Origin: Nocardioides halotolerans DSM 19273
Lineage (GTDB): Bacteria > Actinomycetota > Actinomycetes > Propionibacteriales > Nocardioidaceae
Direction of reading: 5' to 3'
Length of the DNA stretch: 64,000 nucleotides
Assembly: GCF_000422805.1 (NCBI RefSeq)
Contig: NZ_KE383924.1
Coordinates: forward strand, 62,001-126,000
The position numbers and the translations under genes are program-made. Each line of letters opens with the position of its first letter. Position 1 is the stretch's first letter. Positions 34,918 to 42,756 of the stretch are shown in pieces. Under the pieces are notes generated by a model, which was not told where the DNA came from, did not search any database, and saw nothing but the letters and a program-made list of their open reading frames with translations.

Positions 34918-36261
34918 TTACGGCCGGGCGAAGTACTTCGGGGTGATCCAGTGGTACATGGACACCTCCTCGACCACGCGGCCCGGTCGCGGCGCGTGGA
35001 TCATCATGCCGCCGCCGGTGTAGAGGGCGACGTGGTAGATCGAGCTCGGGCCGCCGTCGCTCCAGAAGAGCAGGTCACCCGGCTGGAGCTGGGCGAGCGT
35101 GATCGGTGTCGACTGCTGGTACTGCGCCACCGAGTAGTGGGGCAGCGACTTCCCGCCGGCCTCCCAGGCCCGCATCGTGAGGCCCGAGCAGTCCCACGAG
35201 CTCGGGCCTGCGGCGCCGTAGTGATAGGGCTCCCCGAGCTGGGCGCGGGCGAAGGCGATCGCGGCCGAGGCACCACCGCTCGCGGGCGGCGGGGGCGGCA
35301 GGGGCGGCGGAGGCGGGGTCGGTGAGGCCGTCGCGGTGGGGGTCGGCGTCGGGGCAGTGGGCGTCGGCGAGGTGGTCGGCGCGGCCGTCGGGCTCGGTGC
35401 CGCAGTCGGGCTCGGTGCCGCCGTCGGCGTGGGCGCCGCAGTCGGGGCGGGCGGAGGAGTCTCGTGCTCCTCGTCCTCGGCCTCCTCGGCAGCCTCCTCC
35501 GCAGCCGCGGCGGCAGCGGCAGCGGCCTGCGCGTCGAGCTGGTCCTGGCGCTGCTCGGCGAGCGCGGTGCTGACGCCCTGCAGCCGGGCCAGCTGGCCGA
35601 TCATCTCGTCGCGCTCGGCGGTGTAGGTGCCGGCCTCCGCGGCGGCGGCTGCCTCGGCGTCGCGGGCGGCGTCGCGGGTGTCCCTGGCGCGCTCCGCGCT
35701 GGCGCGGGCGTCGGCGAGCGCCTCGGCGGCCCGCGACTCGGACTCCTCCGCCACGTCCGCGGCCTCGCCGTAGGCGTCGTAGCGGCCCTCGAGACCGGAC
35801 TCGGCGTTCTGCAGCGCGGAGGTGCTCTCGAGCACCTCGCTCACGCCGTCGGCCTCGCTGATCGCGCCGAGCGCGGTGAGCTGGGGGGAGAACTGGTAGG
35901 CGGCGATCGCGGCCTCGGCGTACGCCGCGCGCTGCCGCTCGAGGTCCGCGGCCGCTGCAGCTGACTGCTCCTGGGCGAGGCGCGAGGCCTCGGCCGCCTG
36001 CTGTGCCTCGTAGCGGGCCCCGTTGAACGCCTCGGCCGCCTTGGCAGCGTCGACCTGCGCGGCCTCGAGCCGCTGCTGCGCCGCGGCGAGCCTGCCCCGC
36101 ACCGAGGCCACGTCGAGGGCCGCCGCGTCGACCGCCGACTCGGCGGCGTCGACCTCCTGCTGCGACACGGGCCCGTCGGGATCGGCGGCCCACGCGGCCG
36201 GGACCGTCAGCCCCACGGCGCACGACAGCACGACTCCCACCACACCACTCCGCGCGCGCAC
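34918..36261 (-). CDS. Secreted NlpC/P60 peptidoglycan hydrolase with coiled-coil domain
   Basis: 447 residues with a GTG start at 36261. The signal peptide is about 1-25 (cleavage after AAWA). A long alanine-rich coiled coil (about 30-250) and a Pro/Thr/Ala linker precede a C-terminal NlpC/P60 domain: catalytic Cys in SSWDCSGLTMRAW, His in YHVALYTGG, and third residue His in MMIHAPRPG. This is the RipA-like layout of cell-separation endopeptidases cutting D-Glu-mDAP bonds, where the coiled coil restrains activity. Upstream lies a 185 bp leader containing a hairpin. Confidence 0.93.
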   Translation of the reverse strand: MRARSGVVGVVLSCAVGLTVPAAWAADPDGPVSQQEVDAAESAVDAAALDVASVRGRLAAAQQRLEAAQVDAAKAAEAFNGARYEAQQAAEASRLAQEQSAAAAADLERQRAAYAEAAIAAYQFSPQLTALGAISEADGVSEVLESTSALQNAESGLEGRYDAYGEAADVAEESESRAAEALADARASAERARDTRDAARDAEAAAAAEAGTYTAERDEMIGQLARLQGVSTALAEQRQDQLDAQAAAAAAAAAEEAAEEAEDEEHETPPPAPTAAPTPTAAPSPTAAPSPTAAPTTSPTPTAPTPTPTATASPTPPPPPLPPPPPASGGASAAIAFARAQLGEPYHYGAAGPSSWDCSGLTMRAWEAGGKSLPHYSVAQYQQSTPITLAQLQPGDLLFWSDGGPSSIYHVALYTGGGMMIHAPRPGRVVEEVSMYHWITPKYFARP

Positions 36262-36286
36262 GGCCTCGACCCCTCATACGGTTCGC

Positions 36287-36311
36287 GACCGGCTCCTTCC
36301 CCGAGCCGGTC
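36287..36311 (-). promoter_or_regulatory. Leader hairpin upstream of the NlpC/P60 gene
   Basis: On the minus strand GACCGGCTC-ggggaag-GAGCCGGTC forms a perfect 9 bp stem about 26 bases before the GTG. A further near-palindrome GTCACACAT...ATGTGTCAC lies at 36328-36350. The role (attenuation, RNA stability or operator) is undetermined. I could not confirm a c-di-AMP riboswitch, which is known upstream of such genes in other actinobacteria. Confidence 0.5.
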
Positions 36312-36446
36312 TCGGCGCGCACCGCCAGTCACACATCCCACATGTGTCACTTGTGGCGCACGAACACCAACCGTAAGGCGATCCGGGCCAAGGTCAACCC
36401 AAAACGGCCAGATTTCTTCGATCCGTCGGCGTGTCGCCTTGACGTA

Positions 36447-37484
36447 CTACACCGTTGTAACTTCGGCGGGCACCGTCTCGGGCGAGCGCTCGCCGTGGCG
36501 CACGAACTTCTGGCCGCTGGCCAGGCCGCCGACGTAGAAGCTGAGGAGCGCGATCAGGACGCCTGCGACGTCGTCGGCGATGTAGTGCCAGCCGAAGTAG
36601 AGCGTGGCGATCGCGGTGATGCCGAAGTTGACCCACACCGCGATGCGCAGCCACCTGATGCGGATCGTGTACTGCACCATCAGCGCGACGAGCATCGTGA
36701 TGCCGCAGTGCAGGCTCGCGAACCCGGCCACCGACTGCACCGCGTTGCTCAGCGAGCCGGTGACGACGTAGTCGCGGGTGAAGTCGAGGGAGTCCATCAG
36801 CCGCTTCGACGGCGTGTGCGGCAGGTCGACGTAGAGCTGCACGTAGCGGAAGCCGGGGCCGAGGGTGGGCAGCGCGTAGTAGGAGATGGTCCCGAGCACC
36901 CAGGCCATGCACTGCGAGGTCACGAACCAGTAGCCGTAGGACAGGTTGCGCGACCACACCACCCACGCCGTGACGACCAGGGGCACCATCGGCAGGAACC
37001 ACAGGTAGACGAACGACAGCACGTACGCCGAGACGCCGGTGCCGAGCACGGTGTGCAGCACGGTGGCCGGGTCGTGGCCGAACAGCAGCGCGTGGTCGAG
37101 CAGGTGGAGCTCGCGGTCGTACTTCGTCTCGATGACGAAGGGCAGGAACGACTTGATGTTGCGGTAGGTCACGTAGACGACGTAGAAGCTCGTGATCCCC
37201 GACGCGACGAGGATGATGCGATCCCTGTTCCAGTGCGTGCGGATGCGCTGCCTGACGGCGCCCGGGATCCGCCCCGGCGTGCGGAGGTTGACGAACACCG
37301 CCAGCGGCAGCAGGTCGAGCAGCAGCGCCCCCGTCAGCAGGAGGGGCAGCCGGATGTAGGACGGGCCGAGGAAGCTGCCCTCGGGGTCGACCAGCTTCTT
37401 GTCGAGGACGACGGCCTCGACGACCGCCCACGTCGCCATCCCCAGGGCCAGGACGGCCATGAGGGCCCACGCGCGGCGATACAC
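36447..37484 (-). CDS. PAP2 superfamily membrane phosphatase / inositolphosphotransferase-like
   Basis: 345 residues with about six to eight transmembrane helices. The PAP2 active site is visible as GFASLHCGITMLVAL (phosphatase motif 2 SxH type) and YFGWHYIADDVAGV (motif 3 with His and Asp), preceded by LPHTPSKRLMD. The layout resembles the Aur1/Ipt1-type PAP2 group acting on lipid phosphates. The start GTG at 37484 is preceded by TACACT seven bases upstream, suggesting a leaderless transcript and no ribosome site. Confidence 0.85.
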   Translation of the reverse strand: MYRRAWALMAVLALGMATWAVVEAVVLDKKLVDPEGSFLGPSYIRLPLLLTGALLLDLLPLAVFVNLRTPGRIPGAVRQRIRTHWNRDRIILVASGITSFYVVYVTYRNIKSFLPFVIETKYDRELHLLDHALLFGHDPATVLHTVLGTGVSAYVLSFVYLWFLPMVPLVVTAWVVWSRNLSYGYWFVTSQCMAWVLGTISYYALPTLGPGFRYVQLYVDLPHTPSKRLMDSLDFTRDYVVTGSLSNAVQSVAGFASLHCGITMLVALMVQYTIRIRWLRIAVWVNFGITAIATLYFGWHYIADDVAGVLIALLSFYVGGLASGQKFVRHGERSPETVPAEVTTV

Positions 37485-37488
37485 GGTC

Positions 37489-37494
37489 GTCAGT
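37489..37494 (-). promoter_or_regulatory. Candidate -10 box for a leaderless PAP2 mRNA
   Basis: On the minus strand TACACT lies seven bases before the GTG start, the spacing typical of leaderless actinobacterial genes. No good -35 was found, and it falls in the 44 bp gap after the thiamine operon. Confidence 0.4.
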
Positions 37495-37528
37495 GTAGGG
37501 AGGCACACCGGCACCGCGGCGACCGCGT

Positions 37529-38470
37529 TCAGCCGCCGACGACCGCCGTGCGCGTGGAGTCGAGGCTCAGCCGGACGTGCTGGCCGGCCGCCGGGTGCTG
37601 CCCGAGCGGCGCCACCGCGTCCACCTCGCCGACGTCCTCGACGTCGACCACGACCCGGACCTGCTCGGGCGTGACCCGCGCCTCGAGCACCGTGCCCCGC
37701 AGCGACCCCTCCGGGTCGACCCGGAAGGCGCTGCGGCGCACGGCGAGCCGGACCGGGCCGTCGAGCACCCGGGCGTAGCCGAGGAAGAGCGCGGTCTCGG
37801 CGTCGGCCGGGGCGCGCCACACCTCGTCGATGCCGCCCTGCTGCACGATCTCACCGGCGCGCATCACGGCGAGCCGGTCGGCGACCGTGAACGCCTCCTC
37901 GTGGTCGTGGGTGACCATCAGCGCGGTGATGCCCTCGGCGGTGAGGATCTCGCGCAGGTCGGACGCGAGGCGCTGGCGCAGCCCGGTGTCGAGCGCGGAC
38001 AGCGGCTCGTCGAGCAGCAGCAGGCGGGGGCGTACGGCGAGGCAGCGGGCCAGGGCGACGCGCTGCCGCTCGCCACCCGAGAGGGTCGCGGGCAGCCGGT
38101 CGGCGTACCCCTCGAGACCGACCAGGGCCAGCAGCTCGCCGACACGATCGACGATGCCGGACGCGCGCCGCAGCCGCAACGCGTAGCCGATGTTGCGGGC
38201 CACGGTGAGGTGGTTGAACAGCTGCCCGTCCTGGAACATCAGCGCGAAGCCGCGCTTGTGGGTCGGCACCCGCGACAGGTCGGCGCCGTCCCACGCGATC
38301 GCGCCGGCGACGAGCGGCTCGAGCCCGGCGACGGCGCGCAGCAGCGTGGACTTGCCGCAGCCCGAGGGGCCGAGCACCGCGAGCACCTGGCCGTCGGGCA
38401 GCTCGAGCGAGGCGTCCCGGACGGCGGGGACGCCGTCGTAGGAGACCGAGACGTCGGTCAGCCGCAGCAT
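37529..38470 (-). CDS. thiQ: Thiamine ABC transporter ATP-binding protein (ThiQ-like)
   Basis: 313 residues. Walker A GPSGCGKST is near 34-42, signature LSGGERQRVALARCL near 130-144, Walker B LLLLDEPLSALD, and switch His in MVTHDHEEAF. A C-terminal TOBE-like domain of about 90 residues follows. The start ATG shares one base with the permease stop (TGATG). Lies third in the operon behind a TPP riboswitch, so thiamine or thiamine phosphate import is the likely role. Confidence 0.9.
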   Translation of the reverse strand: MLRLTDVSVSYDGVPAVRDASLELPDGQVLAVLGPSGCGKSTLLRAVAGLEPLVAGAIAWDGADLSRVPTHKRGFALMFQDGQLFNHLTVARNIGYALRLRRASGIVDRVGELLALVGLEGYADRLPATLSGGERQRVALARCLAVRPRLLLLDEPLSALDTGLRQRLASDLREILTAEGITALMVTHDHEEAFTVADRLAVMRAGEIVQQGGIDEVWRAPADAETALFLGYARVLDGPVRLAVRRSAFRVDPEGSLRGTVLEARVTPEQVRVVVDVEDVGEVDAVAPLGQHPAAGQHVRLSLDSTRTAVVGG

Positions 38471-40062
38471 CAGAACGCCCCCAGCGACCGGACGCCGAGC
38501 CGGTCGACGACGAGCACGACGAGAGCGGTGGCGGCGGCGAGCACGACGGAGGCGGCCAGCGCCATGCCGAAGTTCTCACTGCCCGGGCGCCCGATGAGCT
38601 GGAAGATGACCACGGGAAGGGTCGGGTGCTCGTCGCGGACGAGGAACGACGTGGCGCCGAACTCGCCGAGCGAGACCGCGAACGCGAACCCGGCGGCGAC
38701 GAGGAGCGGACGCCGGACGACGGGCAGGTCGACCGTGGCGCAGGTCCGCAGCGGCCCGGCCCCGAGGGACGCCGCGGCCTGCCGCTGCCGGTCGTCGACC
38801 CCCGAGAGCACGGGCACCAGGGTGCGGACGACCAGCGGGAGGGCCACCAGCGCCTGGGCGATCGGGACCAGGAGCCGCGAGGAGGTGTCGAGGGTCAGGA
38901 GGAAGCCGAAGCCGAGGGTGACGGCGGAGACGCCGAGGGGCAGCATGAAGAACGCGTCGAGAGTGGAGCGCAGCCCCCGCTCCGCACGGCTCAGCGAGCG
39001 CCTGCTGACCACCACGGCGATGAGACCGCCGAGCAGCAGGGACATCCAGGTCGCGTCGACGGCGGTCCGGAGGCTGGTCACCAGGGCGTCGGTCACCGGC
39101 ACCAGGAGCGCGTTGCCGTCGCCGACGGTGCGCAGCCGGCGGTAGTTCGCGAGGGTCCAGGTGCCGTCCTCTCGCAGCGACCCGGCCAGCAGCGTGAGCA
39201 GCGGCGTGACCACCAGGGCCAGCGCGACGACGGTGGCCACGACCTGCGGCAGGTCTCCGCGACCCGGCCGCCGCGCGCGGTTCGGACGGCGTGCGGTCGT
39301 CGGGTCCGGCGACCGGCGCAGCCGACCCACCACCACGATCAGTGCGGTGATCGCGAGCAGCTGGACGATGCTCAACGCCGCCGCCGCCTGGAGGTCGAGC
39401 AGCTGGGTCGTGAGCAGGTAGATCTCGGTCTCGACCGAGGAGTAGCGCAGCCCCCCCAGCGTGAGGACCACGCCGTAGGACGTCGCGCAGAACAGGAACA
39501 CCACGCTCGCGGCCGAGACGACGGCGGGGCGCAGCGCCGGCCAGGTCACCGTGCGGAACACCTGGGCCGGCGAGGCGCCGAGGGCGGCGGCCGCCTCACC
39601 CGGGCGGGCGTCGAGCGACTCCCAGGCTGCCCCGACGACACGGATCACCACCGCGACGTTGAAGAACACCAGCCCCGCGACGATCGCAAGCGCGCTGCCG
39701 TCGAGCGGCGTGCCGCGCACCAGCAGCCGGAACGCCACGCCGACCACCACGGTCGGCAGCACGAACGGCACCACGAGCACGGAGCGCACGACGCTCCGCC
39801 CGGGGACGTCGAGGCGGTGCAGGACGTGGGCCGCGGGCATCCCGAGCGCGACGCTGACCAGCGTGGCGGCACCGGCCGACCACACCGTGAACCACACGAC
39901 GCGACGCGTCCGGGGACGACCGAGCACCTCCAGCACGGCCCGCGGACCCTCGTCGAACCCGCGGCCGATCATCGCGCTCACCGGCAGCACGAAGAAGACG
40001 GCCAGCACCAGCACCGGCCCGAGCGCCAGGCCGACGAGGGTGAGCAGCCTTCGCGTCGTCAT
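38470..40062 (-). CDS. thiP: Thiamine ABC transporter permease (ThiP-like, two fused halves)
   Basis: 530 residues and about twelve transmembrane helices, formed by two BPD_transp_1-type halves in one chain. The first half has the coupling EAA-like loop around EAAAALGASPAQVFRTVTWP; the second has RQAAASLGAGPLRTCATVDLP. Both loops contact the ATPase. ThiP of Escherichia coli has the same fused layout. Overlaps its neighbours on both sides: four bases (ATGA) with the binding-protein gene and one base with the ATPase gene. Confidence 0.9.
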   Translation of the reverse strand: MTTRRLLTLVGLALGPVLVLAVFFVLPVSAMIGRGFDEGPRAVLEVLGRPRTRRVVWFTVWSAGAATLVSVALGMPAAHVLHRLDVPGRSVVRSVLVVPFVLPTVVVGVAFRLLVRGTPLDGSALAIVAGLVFFNVAVVIRVVGAAWESLDARPGEAAAALGASPAQVFRTVTWPALRPAVVSAASVVFLFCATSYGVVLTLGGLRYSSVETEIYLLTTQLLDLQAAAALSIVQLLAITALIVVVGRLRRSPDPTTARRPNRARRPGRGDLPQVVATVVALALVVTPLLTLLAGSLREDGTWTLANYRRLRTVGDGNALLVPVTDALVTSLRTAVDATWMSLLLGGLIAVVVSRRSLSRAERGLRSTLDAFFMLPLGVSAVTLGFGFLLTLDTSSRLLVPIAQALVALPLVVRTLVPVLSGVDDRQRQAAASLGAGPLRTCATVDLPVVRRPLLVAAGFAFAVSLGEFGATSFLVRDEHPTLPVVIFQLIGRPGSENFGMALAASVVLAAATALVVLVVDRLGVRSLGAF

Positions 40063-41108
40063 CGCGAGACGAGGTCACTCCACTGCTGGAGCCAGGCCTC
40101 GCGGTTCGCCGTGATCTCGGCCGGGTCGACCGTGTAGGGGTGCTCGGGCTGCTTCGCGAACGTCGCCCAGTCGGCGGGGAGGGCCACCGAGCCGTCGACG
40201 GGGAAGACGTACATGGCGTCCGGCAGCGCCGCCTGGAAGTCGTGGCCCAGCATGAAGTCGACCAGCGCCTCGGCGCCCTTCGGGTTGTCGGCGCCGGCCA
40301 GCACCCCGGCGTACTCCACCTGGCGGAAGCAGGTGTCGAGCAGGGCGCTCGTCGTGGTGCCGCCCTCGCCGTCGGTGGTGAACGCCGGCGAGGAGTCGTA
40401 GGACAGCACGATCGGCCGGTCGCCGCCCCCGCCGCCCTGGCTGAAGGCGACCTCGTAGGCGTCCGACCAGCCCTGCGTGATCTCGGCACCGTTGGCGAGC
40501 AGCCGGGTCCAGTAGTCCCGCCAGCCGTCCTCGCCGTACGCCGCGATCGTCGTCAGCAGGAACGCGAGGCCCGGTGAGCTCGTGGTCGCGCCCGGGGTGA
40601 CGAAGAGATCCTTGTAGGCGGGCTCCGCCAGGTCGTCGAGGGTCTGGGGCTCGGCGATGCCGTGGTCGGCGAACCAGCCGTCGTCGACGTTGACGCACAC
40701 GTTGCCGGTGTCGACCGGGGTCAGGTCGTGGTCGTCGTCGCCCTCGAGCGCGTAGGCCTCCGCCCCCTCGGGGAGGTCGGCGGCGTAGGGCGCCAGGACA
40801 CCCTCGTCGATCGCCCGCGACCCGAAGGTGTTGTCGATGCCGAAGACCGCGTCGCCGGTCGGGTCGTCCTTGGTGAGGACGAGCTTGTTGGTGAGCGCGC
40901 CGGCGTCGCCCGCGGCCCTGACCACCAGGTCGAAGCCGCTCTCGTCCTCGAACTGCTTCTGCAGGTCCTTCGACATCACGAACGACTCGTGGGTCACCAG
41001 CACGACCCGCTCGGCCGGGTCGCCCCCGCTGTCGTCGTCGCCCACCAGCGAGCAGGAGGTCGTGAGGAGGGCTGCGGCCACCCCCAGCACGATCGGCGCG
41101 TACCGCAT
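40059..41108 (-). CDS. thiB: Thiamine ABC transporter substrate-binding lipoprotein (ThiB-like)
   Basis: 349 residues. The signal peptide ends in a lipobox LLTTSCSL, so Cys19 would be lipid-modified. Motifs shared with ThiB include VVLVTHESF near the start, AVFGIDNTF and LVTPGATTSSPGLAFL. It is the first gene after the TPP riboswitch, which supports thiamine over iron or molybdate as the ligand for this periplasmic-binding fold. Confidence 0.92.
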   Translation of the reverse strand: MRYAPIVLGVAAALLTTSCSLVGDDDSGGDPAERVVLVTHESFVMSKDLQKQFEDESGFDLVVRAAGDAGALTNKLVLTKDDPTGDAVFGIDNTFGSRAIDEGVLAPYAADLPEGAEAYALEGDDDHDLTPVDTGNVCVNVDDGWFADHGIAEPQTLDDLAEPAYKDLFVTPGATTSSPGLAFLLTTIAAYGEDGWRDYWTRLLANGAEITQGWSDAYEVAFSQGGGGGDRPIVLSYDSSPAFTTDGEGGTTTSALLDTCFRQVEYAGVLAGADNPKGAEALVDFMLGHDFQAALPDAMYVFPVDGSVALPADWATFAKQPEHPYTVDPAEITANREAWLQQWSDLVSR

Positions 41109-41116
41109 ATCGTTGA

Positions 41117-41212
41117 CTCCCTTCGCCGGTGCTAGCCGGAGCAGGTTCGGAGGGTCTGCGGCTTCTCCGCACTCTCAGCGCCGGCGACCGAAGTCCTGGG
41201 CGCTCCCCTGTC
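41117..41212 (-). promoter_or_regulatory. TPP riboswitch (THI element) controlling the thiB-thiP-thiQ operon
   Basis: Read on the minus strand, the element runs from CAGGGGAGCG through GCTGAGAGTGCGG, CGCAGACCCTCCGAACCTG and GCTAGCACCGGCGAAGGGAG, the conserved cores of the TPP riboswitch in the correct order. It ends 8 bases before the thiB ATG, so control is probably at ribosome access: no terminator with a U-run follows. Its 5' end lies 15 bases past the sigma gene stop, so the promoter must sit in the end of that gene or be shared with it. Confidence 0.95.
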
Positions 41213-41226
41213 GTTGTGCCTCCACC

Positions 41227-42123
41227 CTAGCGGGCGAGCGAGACCGCCTCGTCGACGCGGTGGAGCTTGTCCGGGTTGCGGACCAGGTAGAGACCGGTGA
41301 CCTTGCCGCCCTCGATGCGCATGGTCGCGACCGCCTCGAGCTCGCCGTCGAGCAGCAGCCCGAGACCGGTCTCGCCGTTGACCGGCATCGGGACCGCTCC
41401 GTCGGCGCCGACCTTGGCGGCGATGCCGATGAGGAAGCGCAGGACCTTCTCGGCACCGAGGATCGGCTTGAGCGCCGCCTGCTTCAGCCCGCCGCCGTCG
41501 GTGATGAGGACGACGTCGGGCGCCAGCACGTCCATCAGCGACTGCAGGTCACCGGTCGCGGCCGCGGCCAGGAACCGCTCGACCACCGCCGAGCGCTCTG
41601 CCGCGGTCGTCTCGGTGCGCGGCCGCCGGGCCTCGACGTGCGACCGCGCGCGGTGCGCGACCTGGCGCACGGCGGCCGGGGTCTTGTCGACCGCCTCGGC
41701 GATCTCGTCGTAGGGCAGGTCGAAGACCTCGCGCAGCACGAACACCGCGCGCTCGGTCGGCGTCAGCGTCTCGAGCACGAGCAGCATCGCGGTCGAGACG
41801 CTGTCGGCGAGCTCGACGTCCTCGGCCACGTCCGGCGAGGTGAGGAGCGGCTCGGGCAGCCACGGTCCGACGTACGCCTCCCGCCGACGTGCCAGCGACC
41901 GGATCCGGTTGAGCGCGAGGCGGGTCGCGATCCGGACGAGGTAGGCGCGCGGGTCGCGCACCCCGTCGGGGCCGAGCCGCTCGCTGGCCTCGGCCCACCG
42001 CAGCCACGTCTCCTGGAGCACGTCCTCGGCGTCGGCCGCGGAGCCGAGCATCTCGTAGGCGACGGTGAACAGCAGGTTGCGGTGCGCGACGAAGAGGTCC
42101 GTGGCACCCGAGGCCTGGCTCAT
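41227..42123 (-). CDS. ECF41-group RNA polymerase sigma factor with SnoaL-like C-terminal domain
   Basis: 298 residues. Sigma region 2 (LFVAHRNLLFTVAYEMLGSA, DVLQETWLRW) and region 4 (TLTPTERAVFVLREVFDLPYDE) are followed by an NTF2/SnoaL-like extension. Three ECF41 hallmarks are visible: WLPEP at 88-92, DGGG at 209-212 and NPDKL at 283-287. In this group the C-terminal extension, not an anti-sigma factor, tunes activity. The ATG overlaps the stop of the decarboxylase-like gene (ATGA), the standard ECF41 partnership. Confidence 0.95.
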   Translation of the reverse strand: MSQASGATDLFVAHRNLLFTVAYEMLGSAADAEDVLQETWLRWAEASERLGPDGVRDPRAYLVRIATRLALNRIRSLARRREAYVGPWLPEPLLTSPDVAEDVELADSVSTAMLLVLETLTPTERAVFVLREVFDLPYDEIAEAVDKTPAAVRQVAHRARSHVEARRPRTETTAAERSAVVERFLAAAATGDLQSLMDVLAPDVVLITDGGGLKQAALKPILGAEKVLRFLIGIAAKVGADGAVPMPVNGETGLGLLLDGELEAVATMRIEGGKVTGLYLVRNPDKLHRVDEAVSLAR

Positions 42124-42698
42124 GGCCGCGAGGCTAGCGGCAGCTCGCAGACGTCGGAGTAGCCCTGGCTCTGGAGGCCGGCTGCGGAGTTGAACCGCGA
42201 GCGCATGTTCTCCAGCGCCACCATCTGGGTCAGCTCGACCACCGCCGGCGAGCCGAGCTCGTCGACGAGGTGGGCCACCATCTCGTCGGTCACGGTGGGC
42301 GGGGTGGCGGTCATCGCCTCGGTGTACTCGAGGACGGCCCGCTCCAGCGGGGAGAACACGTCGGACTCGCGCCACCGCGGGACCTCGCGGACCTTGGCCA
42401 GGTCGAGGCCGTCGTTGTGCGCCATGAAGTAGCCGAAGTCGAGGCACCACGAGCAGCCGATCGCGCCGGCGCTGGCGAGCTGGGCGTAGGACTTGAGGTT
42501 CGGGTCGAGCCGGTCCCATTTGCTGACCTTGTTCTCGAAGGACATGACCGCCTTGAGGACCGGCTTGTGGTGGAAGTAGACGTAGCCGTTGTCGGGCAGC
42601 TCCCCGCCGAGCATCTTCTTGGCGAACAGCTTCATGAGGGCGCCGTAGGCGCCGGTGATCTCGGCCTTGGGGATACGGAAGGTGCTGGTGCTTGTCAT
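42120..42698 (-). CDS. Carboxymuconolactone decarboxylase / AhpD-like protein (ECF41 partner)
   Basis: 192 residues from the ATG at 42698; a same-frame ATG at 42758 lies beyond the probable promoter. The redox-type CxxC is CSWC at 82-85 in ASAGAIGCSWCLDFGYFMAH, as in the AhpD/CMD fold. It is the COE-type protein (carboxymuconolactone decarboxylase, oxidoreductase or epimerase) that ECF41 sigma factors typically regulate. Probable peroxide- or quinone-linked redox role, inferred from the family. Confidence 0.9.
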   Translation of the reverse strand: MTSTSTFRIPKAEITGAYGALMKLFAKKMLGGELPDNGYVYFHHKPVLKAVMSFENKVSKWDRLDPNLKSYAQLASAGAIGCSWCLDFGYFMAHNDGLDLAKVREVPRWRESDVFSPLERAVLEYTEAMTATPPTVTDEMVAHLVDELGSPAVVELTQMVALENMRSRFNSAAGLQSQGYSDVCELPLASRP

Positions 42699-42706
42699 GT
42701 CCACGT

Positions 42707-42733
42707 GACACCGGCTGCCCCGGACCTGTGACA
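42707..42733 (-). promoter_or_regulatory. Candidate ECF41-dependent promoter
   Basis: On the minus strand TGTCACA (42733-42727) is followed after 16 bases by TGTCA (from 42710), close to the ECF41 pattern of TGTCACA with a CGTC-type -10. The decarboxylase ATG follows about nine bases later. This would give autoregulation of the sigma gene in the same operon. Confidence 0.65.
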
Positions 42734-42756
42734 GCCCGATGTGGAAGATTGCGAGC

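Noticed and set aside
35281..35460. Repeated Pro/Thr/Ala DNA of the NlpC/P60 linker as a tandem repeat locus
   Set aside because: The repeats are degenerate and explained by the coding sequence of a low-complexity linker.
36262..36446. c-di-AMP (ydaO) riboswitch before the NlpC/P60 gene
   Set aside because: The location is right, but the conserved core sequences could not be found by eye. A covariance-model search would decide.
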